This document shows positions 7,634 through 13,732 of a stretch of DNA of 27,360 bases, piece after piece. Source of the stretch: CAYOYK01 sp964408185 (GTDB taxonomy: Bacteria; Bacillota; Clostridia; Christensenellales; Aristaeellaceae); the NCBI GenBank assembly GCA_964408185.1, contig CAYOYK010000032.1:1-27360 (forward strand). The letters run 5' to 3'. Position 1 is the first letter of the stretch, and each line of letters begins with the position of its first letter. Under the pieces are notes generated by a model, which was given only the letters and a program-made list of their open reading frames with translations, was not told the DNA's origin and searched no databases. The position numbers were made by a program, and so were the translations under genes.

Positions 7634-9312
7634 TGCGGCCGCTGTACGAACAATACTTGGACTGTCCCGTGGACTACGCCACGTATGACGATTTTAACAA
7701 GCGCTTCAAGCTCCCCCGCCCGGCGGATTTCAACTTTGCCTACGACGTGGCCGATCGCATCGCCGCCGAGGAGCCGGACAGGCTGGCCGTGCTGTGGACG
7801 GACGAGCAGGGCGACTGCGTGCGCTACACATTCGGCCGGCTCAAGGACGAGAGCGACCGCGCGGCCAACTGGCTCAGCGGCCTCGGCGTGCGCAAGGGCG
7901 ACAAGGTAATGCTGATCCTGCGCCGCCACTTGGAGTTTTGGCCCGTGCTCATGGCGCTGCACAAAATCGGCGCCATCGCCGTGCCCGCCACGCACCTGCT
8001 TACCGAGAAGGACGTCGTGTACCGCGTGGACGCGGCCCACATCAAGCTGATGATCGTGACCGAGCACAGCCCCGTCATCCTCGCGGCGGCGCGCGCGGCG
8101 CTGGACAAGTGCCCCACGCTGGAAACGCTGGCTGTGCGCACGGGCGAGCACGAGGGCTTTTTGCGGCTGGACGAGGGAATCGCGGCCGCCAGCCCGGTGT
8201 GGCGCAAGCCGGAGGGCGACGCGTACCCGCACAACTTCGACCTGCTGCTGCTCTACTTTACCAGCGGCACCACCGGCATGCCCAAAATGGTCACGCACGA
8301 TCACTACTACCCGCTGGGGCACATCGTCACCGCCAAGTACTGGCTGCAATGCATGGACGGCGGCCTGCACTTTACCATTGCGGAGACGGGCTGGGCCAAG
8401 AGCGTGTGGGGCAAGCTGTACGGCCAGTGGCTCTGCGGCAGCGCGGTGTTTGTGTACGACTTTGAGCGCTTTATCGCCCGCGATATCCTCAAAATGATGA
8501 GCGAGCACCACGTCACCACGTTCTGCGCGCCGCCCACCATGTACCGCTACCTTTTGCAGGAGAACTTCGCGGGGTACGACCTGAGCGCGCTCAAGCACTG
8601 CGCCACCGCGGGCGAGGCCCTCAACCCCGATATGGCGCTGGAGTGGAAAAAGCGCACGGGCATCGACCTGCTGGAGGCCTTCGGGCAGACGGAGCTGGTG
8701 GTCGCGCTGGCGACATTCCCGTTTATGAAGGTCTGCCCCAGCTCCATGGGCAAGCCCAGCCCGATCTTTGATATCGACCTGCTGGACGACGAGGGCCATA
8801 GCTGCCCGGCCGGCGTGACCGGAGAGATCGTGCTGCGCACCGAGGGGGACACCCCGCCGGTGGGCATGTTCGCGGGCTATTACCAAAACCCGGAGCTTAC
8901 CAAAACCGTGTGGGACAACGGCGTGTACCGCACCGGGGACGTGGCGTGGCGCGACGAGTGGGGCTACTACTGGTATGTGGGCCGCGCGGACGACGTCATC
9001 AAGTCCAGCGGCTACCGCATCGGGCCGTTTGAGGTGGAAAGCGCGCTGCTGGAGCATCCCGCCGTGCTGGAGACCGCCATCACCGCCGCCCCGGACGAGC
9101 TGCGCGGGCAGGTGGTCAAGGCGACCATCGTGCTCAAGCCCGGCTACACCGCCAGCGACGAGCTCAAAAAAGAGCTTCAGGAGCACGTCAAGCGCACCAC
9201 CGCGCCCTACAAGTACCCCCGCATCATCGAGTTTGTGCCGGAGCTGCCCAAGACCATCAGCGGCAAGATCCGCCGCGTGCAGCTGCGGCAGGAGGCCGAG
9301 CGCAGCCGGTGA
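7633..9312 (+). CDS. AMP-forming acyl-CoA/acetyl-CoA synthetase-like protein
   Basis: 559-residue member of the ANL adenylate-forming superfamily. It should activate a carboxylic acid with ATP to an acyl-adenylate and transfer it to CoA. The phosphate-binding loop TSGTTGMPK is at residues 210-218, and GQTE (A5 motif) at 351-354. YRTGDVAWRDEWGYYWYVGRADDVIKSSGYRIGPFEVES-type A7-A8 motifs follow, and the catalytic A10 lysine K545 stands in TISGKIRR. Layout and length match the medium-chain acyl-CoA synthetase (MACS) branch rather than long-chain FadD, but the substrate is not certain. It overlaps the XRE-cupin gene by one base. The pairing is frequent in Clostridia and suggests substrate-responsive control. 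A hairpin follows. Confidence 0.9.
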   Translation: MRPLYEQYLDCPVDYATYDDFNKRFKLPRPADFNFAYDVADRIAAEEPDRLAVLWTDEQGDCVRYTFGRLKDESDRAANWLSGLGVRKGDKVMLILRRHLEFWPVLMALHKIGAIAVPATHLLTEKDVVYRVDAAHIKLMIVTEHSPVILAAARAALDKCPTLETLAVRTGEHEGFLRLDEGIAAASPVWRKPEGDAYPHNFDLLLLYFTSGTTGMPKMVTHDHYYPLGHIVTAKYWLQCMDGGLHFTIAETGWAKSVWGKLYGQWLCGSAVFVYDFERFIARDILKMMSEHHVTTFCAPPTMYRYLLQENFAGYDLSALKHCATAGEALNPDMALEWKKRTGIDLLEAFGQTELVVALATFPFMKVCPSSMGKPSPIFDIDLLDDEGHSCPAGVTGEIVLRTEGDTPPVGMFAGYYQNPELTKTVWDNGVYRTGDVAWRDEWGYYWYVGRADDVIKSSGYRIGPFEVESALLEHPAVLETAITAAPDELRGQVVKATIVLKPGYTASDELKKELQEHVKRTTAPYKYPRIIEFVPELPKTISGKIRRVQLRQEAERSR

Positions 9313-9334
9313 CCCGCAATGTAAAACTATCAGT

Positions 9335-9364
9335 CCGGGGCTTGAAAAAAAGCTCCGGGCTTGT
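9335..9364 (+). terminator. Weak terminator-like hairpin after the acyl-CoA synthetase gene
   Basis: CCGGGGCTT (9335-9343) pairs with AAGCTCCGG (9350-9358), including one G-T wobble, around a GAAAAA loop. Only a poor T-tract (GCTTGTT) follows, so termination may be partial. The loop carries the -35 of the next promoter. Confidence 0.5.
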
Positions 9365-9370
9365 TACACT
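9342..9370 (+). promoter_or_regulatory. Promoter of the L,D-transpeptidase gene
   Basis: TTGAAA (9342-9347), a 17-base spacer, then TACACT (9365-9370). The -35 sits in the loop of the preceding hairpin. The start codon is 45 bases beyond the -10. Confidence 0.6.
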
Positions 9371-9415
9371 ATCGTTGCGCCTGTGCGCAAACCCAACAAC
9401 GGAGGAATGGCCTGT

Positions 9416-10633
9416 ATGACACGGAAAATAAGGCTTTGCTGCCTTCTGCTCACGCTGACGCTGTGCTGCCCGTGGAGCGCGCTCGCGGCCATCGGGGATT
9501 CCGGCACCGTGCCGAAAAACCCTTACGACGGCTTTGAAAGCGGCGAAAACTGGTTCGGCGAGGGCTTTGATTACGATGTAACCAATGAGACCGAGATGTG
9601 GGAGCTGCTCCAGCGCCCCATCACCGTGCTCGACGTCGGCGAGACCGACGCGCTCTACCCCCTCCAGACCCCCGGCGGCGAAAAGGTGAACAAGGACAAG
9701 CTGGGCGGGTACATCAACGGCGCGTCCGCCGCCGTGCATGTGCTGGGGCAGGACGAGGACGGCTGGACGCTGATCGAGGGCCTTGATTATTACGACCGCC
9801 TGATCCGCGGCTACGTAAAGACCAAGTATCTCAAAACCTACACGCCCAACGGCAAGTACGGCCTGATCATCGATAAGGTGACGCAGCGCATGTACGTGTA
9901 CGTGGACGGCAAGCTGTGGAGCTCCATTGCGGTATCCACGGGCCTTGCCAACCCGGAGCAGCCCTACAACGAGACCGCCAGCGGCGAGTATGTGCTGATC
10001 AGCTGGTCGGGCGGCTTTGATAGCGAGGGCATGTACTGCGATATGGCCATCCGCTTTAACAGCGGCGATAAGATCCATCTGGTGCCCTATGTGCTTTTGG
10101 GCGACGGCACCAAGCGCTTTGAGACGTGGGAGAAGCTGCTGGGCACCAAGGCCAGCCACGGCTGCATCCGCACCCAGCGCTACGCCAACGACGACGGCCT
10201 GTGCATGAAATGGCTCTGGGACAACCTGAAAATCGGCACCAAGGTGCTCATCTTTGACGATGACGGCCGGGGCCGCCCCTACCCGGAGGACGACACGCCG
10301 CTGTACTACAACACCGACGGCGGCACCAGCTACCACATGAGCGACCACTGCTCCGGCGTAAAGGAAAAGTACTACCCGCTCGCGGCCTTTACCTACGGGG
10401 AGCTGGACGACGCGCCGTACAGCAAGCTCAAGCGCTGCCAGTTCTGCTGCCCGCCGCTGCGCAAGGCGGAGATCGACGCGGAAAACGAGGCCCGCGGCGT
10501 GGAGACCCCCAACAAGCCGGACGCCGCCACGGTGGAGATCACGGTCTCCCCGTCGGATACCTCCGGCGACGATGTGGTAGACCCGGCGGATTTCCTCGGC
10601 ACGGACAGCGTGGAGGACACGCTGCTCAACTAA
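9416..10633 (+). CDS. Secreted YkuD-type L,D-transpeptidase with Cys-rich C-terminal tail
   Basis: 405 residues. The signal peptide is 1-24 (cleavage after SALA). Residues about 45-140 are SH3-like (INGASAAVHVLGQDEDGWTLIEG, then GYVKTKYLKTY). The YkuD domain spans about 145-280, with catalytic motif SHGCIRTQ: H248 and nucleophile C250. Family members cross-link peptidoglycan 3-3 or attach proteins outside the membrane. A short extra module carries YH (306-307), C312 and CQFCC (341-345), a YH-x4-C ... C-x2-C pattern that may bind metal. A D/T/S-rich tail ends the protein. ATG 9416 is chosen because GGAGG then has a ten-base spacing; ATG 9407 is almost on top of it. Monocistronic, with its own promoter and strong terminator. 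Confidence 0.9.
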   Translation: MTRKIRLCCLLLTLTLCCPWSALAAIGDSGTVPKNPYDGFESGENWFGEGFDYDVTNETEMWELLQRPITVLDVGETDALYPLQTPGGEKVNKDKLGGYINGASAAVHVLGQDEDGWTLIEGLDYYDRLIRGYVKTKYLKTYTPNGKYGLIIDKVTQRMYVYVDGKLWSSIAVSTGLANPEQPYNETASGEYVLISWSGGFDSEGMYCDMAIRFNSGDKIHLVPYVLLGDGTKRFETWEKLLGTKASHGCIRTQRYANDDGLCMKWLWDNLKIGTKVLIFDDDGRGRPYPEDDTPLYYNTDGGTSYHMSDHCSGVKEKYYPLAAFTYGELDDAPYSKLKRCQFCCPPLRKAEIDAENEARGVETPNKPDAATVEITVSPSDTSGDDVVDPADFLGTDSVEDTLLN

Positions 10634-10658
10634 CACGACGAACCCCCAAGGGGGGGTC

Positions 10659-10684
10659 AAAAAAGTGGCTTTGCCACTTTTTTT
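10659..10684. terminator. Terminator of the L,D-transpeptidase gene
   Basis: AAAAAAGTGGC pairs with GCCACTTTTTT around a TTT loop. The A-run before and T-run after the stem make it potentially bidirectional. Confidence 0.9.
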
Positions 10685-10718
10685 CATTGCAACGCCGCAG
10701 CCTGCCGCCCCCCCGTGA

Positions 10719-10830
10719 GGGGCCGAACCCCCAAGAAGGGCCGAACCCCATGAAGGGCCGAACCTCCGCGAAGGGCAGAACCCCGCGTGAAGGGCCGAAC
10801 CTCCGCGAGAGACCGAACCCCCCTGAGGGG
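10719..10830. repeat. Tandem repeat of about 18 bp, six degenerate copies
   Basis: Units of the type GGGCCGAACCCCNNNGAA recur six times with small length changes, from 10719 until the multi-hairpin element starts. Plus-strand frames through it give EGPNP-like repeats, with no ribosome binding site and no family resemblance, so I do not call a gene. Confidence 0.75.
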
Positions 10831-11058
10831 CTTGGGGAGCCGCGCTCCCCAAATGAGTTCCGCCTTCAGCGACATGTGCGGTGAAGGCGGCGGCGTTGCG
10901 GAGCAACGCTTCCCTACGCTTTTCGCCGGCCGCGTTCTGTGAGGGAGGCCCGTTGCCGACCGAACAGGTTGCAGGCGAAAAGCGCAAACCTCGTCAAAGC
11001 GGCGCAGCCGCTTTGACGAAACGCGCAAGCCTCGTCAAAGCGGCGCAGCCGCTTTGAC
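10818..11058 (+). repeat. Multi-hairpin intergenic element, copy A
   Basis: A chain of strong palindromes: TTGGGGAGC/GCTCCCCAA (10832-10852), GCGTTGC/GCAACGC (10893-10909), CGCTTTTCGCC/GGCGAAAAGCG (10917-10927 with 10974-10984), and GTCAAAGCGGC/GCCGCTTTGAC (10993-11017), the last repeated at 11034-11058. The same chain recurs in reverse orientation at 16981-17261, so this is a dispersed family. No transposase or ORF is inside. The rest of 10685-11143 has no gene I can support. Confidence 0.85.
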
Positions 11059-11120
11059 GCAACGCAACGCAAGCTCGCCATATTTTTCCTTTCCGCCCTG
11101 TAACAACCTGCCGCGCCCGC

Positions 11121-11149
11121 TTCCTATCGCCCGGCAACTGTGCTATAAT
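11121..11149 (+). promoter_or_regulatory. Promoter of the LCP/mrnC operon
   Basis: TATAAT (11144-11149) is preceded by TGC, forming an extended -10, with a poor -35 (TTCCTA, 11121-11126) 17 bases upstream. AGGGAGG and the LCP start codon follow about 25-40 bases later. Confidence 0.75.
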
Positions 11150-11188
11150 GAAGGATGTTCAAGCTCCGGAAGGGAGGCCGCTTTTCCT

Positions 11189-12100
11189 ATGCGCAAACGC
11201 ATCCTCTGCGCGGTGCTGGCGCTGGCCCTCGCCGCCGCCTGCGCGCCCGCGCTGGCCCAGACCCCTAAGCCCATCGTCCCGCTGGATTACGCGGATGTGC
11301 CCGCGCCCTACGAGGGCCAGTACCACTACCTGCTCATCAGCTATGACGAGTTTACCAACACCGACGGCATTGTGCTCATTACGTTTGACGTGCGCGCCAA
11401 GCGCTTCCTGTGCACCACGTTCAGCCGCGAGTTCCTGGTGGAGCGCCCGGACGGCAGAGGCCCCGGCCGCATCACCTACATTGTGCGCGATAACGATGTG
11501 GACGCGCTGTGCAAGGTCATCAGCACGCACTTTGGCGTGAAGGTCGAAAAATACGTGCTCATGGATTACGACATGGTGGATGAGATCATCGATCGCATCG
11601 GCGGCGTCACGCTGACCATCACCGCCAACGAGGCCCACTACCTTACCGCCAACTACCTCATCCCCGCCTATTACACCGAGCCTGCCGTCAACGGCGCGGG
11701 CACCTACCTGTTCTACGGCCGCGCCGCCGTGCTCTACATGCGCATGCGCAAGGGCGTGGGCGGCGACGACGGCCGCACCGGGCGCATCCGCAAGGTGGTT
11801 TCCAGCCTTGCCGATAAGTACCAAGCCGCTACCCTCAGCGAGGCGCAGGACCTGCTGGTCAACGCCATCCTGCCCAACATCCGCGATACCAACCTCACGC
11901 TGGACGACCTGATGTCCGCCATCGGGCAGGCGATGCTCCTGCGCGGCGTAACCCCGGAGAGCCTGCAAATGCCGTCCTCCGAGTCCATGACCGATATCAT
12001 CTACGGCACCAGCCAGACCCGCGAGGTGGATTTTGACCTCTGCCGACAGCAGATGGACGATTTTCTCAGCTCCACCTACGTCGTGGTGGACGAGGAATAG
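11189..12100 (+). CDS. LytR-CpsA-Psr (LCP) family-like secreted protein
   Basis: 303 residues. The N-terminal signal (MRKRILCAVLALALAAACAPALA, cleavage after residue 23) looks cleavable, unlike the usual LCP membrane anchor. LCP features are NTDGIVLITFDVRAKRF (residues 57-73, the acidic D59 strand), TTFSREFLVE (R80, the place of the usual S-x-R-D), IGGVTLTI, and GDDGRTGRIRKVVSSL (the D-x-x-R-x-x-R-x helix). LCP enzymes transfer undecaprenyl-linked glycopolymers to peptidoglycan. Here the usual RD pair reads RE, so activity is uncertain. The start is ATG 11189 with AGGGAGG eleven bases upstream; the in-frame extension to 11054 runs into the repeat element and lacks a site. It is the first gene of a run to sigH, 13 bases before mrnC. 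Confidence 0.75.
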   Translation: MRKRILCAVLALALAAACAPALAQTPKPIVPLDYADVPAPYEGQYHYLLISYDEFTNTDGIVLITFDVRAKRFLCTTFSREFLVERPDGRGPGRITYIVRDNDVDALCKVISTHFGVKVEKYVLMDYDMVDEIIDRIGGVTLTITANEAHYLTANYLIPAYYTEPAVNGAGTYLFYGRAAVLYMRMRKGVGGDDGRTGRIRKVVSSLADKYQAATLSEAQDLLVNAILPNIRDTNLTLDDLMSAIGQAMLLRGVTPESLQMPSSESMTDIIYGTSQTREVDFDLCRQQMDDFLSSTYVVVDEE

Positions 12101-12113
12101 GAGGACGCCGCCG

Positions 12114-12584
12114 ATGCCCACGCCGCTGCTGCCCGACGCCCTCACGCCGCGCGAGGCCGCGCAGAAGAACCCGCTGTCGCTGGCCTTTTTGGGCGATACC
12201 GTGTGGGACCTGCTGGTGCGCTCGCGCCTGCTGCTGACCGGGGTAAAGCCCGGCGGGCTGCACCGCGCCGCCAGCCAGCGCGTCAACGCCGGGGCGCAGG
12301 CCCGCGCCATGCGGGCCGTGGAGCCCGCCCTCACCGAGGCCGAGGGCGATATCGCCCGCCGCGCGCGCAACGCCCACGCCAAGCACGGCGCGCCCAAGAA
12401 CCAGAGCGCGTACGATTACGCGCAGGCCTCCGCGCTGGAGGCCGTGCTGGGCTATCTGGCGCTCACCGGGCAGGAGGGCCGCGCGCGGGAATTGTTTGAC
12501 ATCGCCCTGCCAATCCTCTACAATGAAGGGAAGGCTCCTGCCGCCCCGGCCGAGCCCGCAAAGGAGGCGCTCCCGGATGCCTGA
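12114..12584 (+). CDS. mrnC: Mini-ribonuclease III
   Basis: 156 residues, the length of Mini-III, an RNase III catalytic domain without a double-stranded RNA-binding domain. In Bacillus it matures the ends of 23S rRNA. LSLAFLGDTVWDLLVR (residues 21-36) carries the catalytic Asp D28, and YDYAQASALEAVLGYLAL (101-118) carries E110 of the second metal-binding motif. The basic middle (ARRARNAHAKHGAPKNQSA) corresponds to the RNA-facing loop. The last 20 residues (APAAPAEPAKEALPDA) are a non-conserved tail. AGGAGG at 12099-12104 is nine bases from the ATG. It overlaps the thyX start by eight bases. In Firmicutes it normally follows cysS; here an LCP gene holds that position. Confidence 0.93.
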   Translation: MPTPLLPDALTPREAAQKNPLSLAFLGDTVWDLLVRSRLLLTGVKPGGLHRAASQRVNAGAQARAMRAVEPALTEAEGDIARRARNAHAKHGAPKNQSAYDYAQASALEAVLGYLALTGQEGRARELFDIALPILYNEGKAPAAPAEPAKEALPDA

Positions 12585-13281
12585 AACCAGCCTGCGCGTT
12601 GAGCTGATCCGCCACACCGAGCGCCCGGAGGAGCTCGTCGCCCTCGCCGCGCGCCTGTGCTACGCCGGGCAGGACGCGGACGCGCTGCTGGAGCAGATCG
12701 AGCGGAAGGACCAGCGCGCCTTCGTCGCCAAGGTGATGGACATGGGGCATGACAGCGTGCTGGAGCATGTCAGCTTTACATTCCTCGTCACGGGGATCAG
12801 CCGGGCGTGCCTTGCGCAGCTCACGCGCCACCGCATCGCCAGCTTCTCGGTGCAGAGCCAGCGCTACGTCAGCTACGCCGACGGCTTTGGCTACGTGGTG
12901 CCGCCCAGCATCCGCGCCCTCGGCGAGGACGCGGCGGCCGAGTTCACCCGCCAGATGGAGCAGATGCAGGGCTTCTACCTCGGCTGGCAGAAGCGCCTCG
13001 GCACAGGCGAGGCCGCCAATCAGGATGCGCGCTTCGCCCTGCCCAACGCCTGCGAGACGCGCCTGATGCTGACCATGAACGCCCGCGAGCTGCGGCATTT
13101 TTTCACGCTGCGCCTGTGTACCCGCGCCCAGTGGGAGATCCGCGCCCTTGCCGCGCAGATGCTGGCCCTCTGCAAGGCCGAGGCTCCCGCGCTCTTTGCC
13201 GACGCGGGCCCCGCCTGTCTGCGCGGCCCATGCCCGGAGGGGGCCAAGTCCTGCGGCAGGGGCGTCGCCCCTGCACCCTGA
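12577..13281 (+). CDS. thyX: FAD-dependent thymidylate synthase ThyX
   Basis: 234 residues. It makes dTMP from dUMP with methylene-tetrahydrofolate, using FAD and NADPH instead of the ThyA mechanism. The signature RHRx7S is present at residues 84-94 (RHRIASFSVQS), followed by QRYVSY. Upstream, MGHDSVLEHVSFTF (56-69) is the conserved helix. Near the end, RLCTRAQWEIR and GPCPEGAKSCG match the family C-terminus. The final GRGVAPAP and the stop are encoded by an inverted palindromic element (13255-13300) not normally part of the gene. ATG 12577 has AAAGGAGG nine bases upstream, inside the end of mrnC. Gene order mrnC-thyX-rlmB is typical of Clostridia. Confidence 0.95.
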   Translation: MPETSLRVELIRHTERPEELVALAARLCYAGQDADALLEQIERKDQRAFVAKVMDMGHDSVLEHVSFTFLVTGISRACLAQLTRHRIASFSVQSQRYVSYADGFGYVVPPSIRALGEDAAAEFTRQMEQMQGFYLGWQKRLGTGEAANQDARFALPNACETRLMLTMNARELRHFFTLRLCTRAQWEIRALAAQMLALCKAEAPALFADAGPACLRGPCPEGAKSCGRGVAPAP

Positions 13282-13300
13282 TCAGGGCCCTTGGCCCTGA
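13255..13300 (-). repeat. Two-hairpin palindromic element, inverted copy in the thyX 3' end
   Basis: Reverse-strand copy of the elements at 13524, 13579 and 13675. It has GGCAGGGGCG/CGCCCCTGC, then AGGGCCC/GGCCCT-type stems joined by the shared segment TCAGGGTGCAGGGGCGA (read on the minus strand). Its first half encodes the last eight residues of ThyX. Confidence 0.75.
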
Positions 13301-13369
13301 ACCCAATGCCCGTTGGGGTTGGCCGCACTGGCGGTATCACCTCCGGGTGGGGGGAAAAAACACAACCAA

Positions 13370-13475
13370 GGATCCAACTGCCAACTACCAGCCAACCATC
13401 AACGGACACCAACCGTCAACAACCGACCAACCATCAACAACCAACCAACCATCAACAACCAACCAACCAATCCAC
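13370..13475. other. A/C-rich, G-poor simple-sequence tract
   Basis: The plus strand is made almost only of A, C and some T, with repeated CCAACCATCAACAA and AACCAACC words. It contrasts sharply with the GC-rich, balanced surroundings. It is part of the 451-base thyX-rlmB gap (13282-13732), which otherwise holds palindromic elements and no gene. Confidence 0.8.
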
Positions 13476-13718
13476 ACTCGGAATCAACAGGGAAGCAAAG
13501 ACCTCTCCAAAGAGAGAGGGGGTCGAGGGCGAAGCCCTCGTCAGGGTGCAGGGGCGAGGCCCCTGCCGAGAGAGGGGACGAGGGCAAAGCCCTCGTCAGG
13601 GCGCAGGGGTGAAACCCCTGCCAAACACTCAGAATCAACAAGGAAGCAAAGACCTCTCCAACGAGAGAGGGGGTCGAGGGCAAAGCCCTCGTCAGGGTGC
13701 AGGGGCGAAGCCCCTGCC
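13473..13718 (+). repeat. Palindromic element array between thyX and rlmB
   Basis: A 95-base direct repeat occurs at 13473-13567 and 13624-13718 (offset 151). It contains three copies of a two-hairpin element at 13524-13567, 13579-13622 and 13675-13718. Each element is CGAGGGC/GCCCTCG followed by GCAGGGGC/GCCCCTGC stems with the linker TCAGGGTGCA or TCAGGGCGCA. Compensated loop changes (GAA, AAA, GAG) leave the stems intact. The last copy ends two bases before the rlmB ribosome binding site. Confidence 0.88.
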
Positions 13719-13732
13719 AGAAGGAGAAAGAA

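Noticed and set aside
7543..9186. 547-residue minus-strand frame opposite the acyl-CoA synthetase gene
   Set aside because: The plus strand encodes a full adenylate-forming enzyme; the minus frame is a high-GC shadow with no motif.
10687..10884. 65-residue frame with EGPNP-like repeats
   Set aside because: It follows the 18-bp repeat and runs into the hairpin element; no ribosome binding site and no sign of a protein family.
13473..13718. Possible CRISPR array (repeated 44-base palindromic units)
   Set aside because: Unit spacing is irregular (about 11 and 52 bases between elements), the spacers themselves are repeated, and no cas gene is near.
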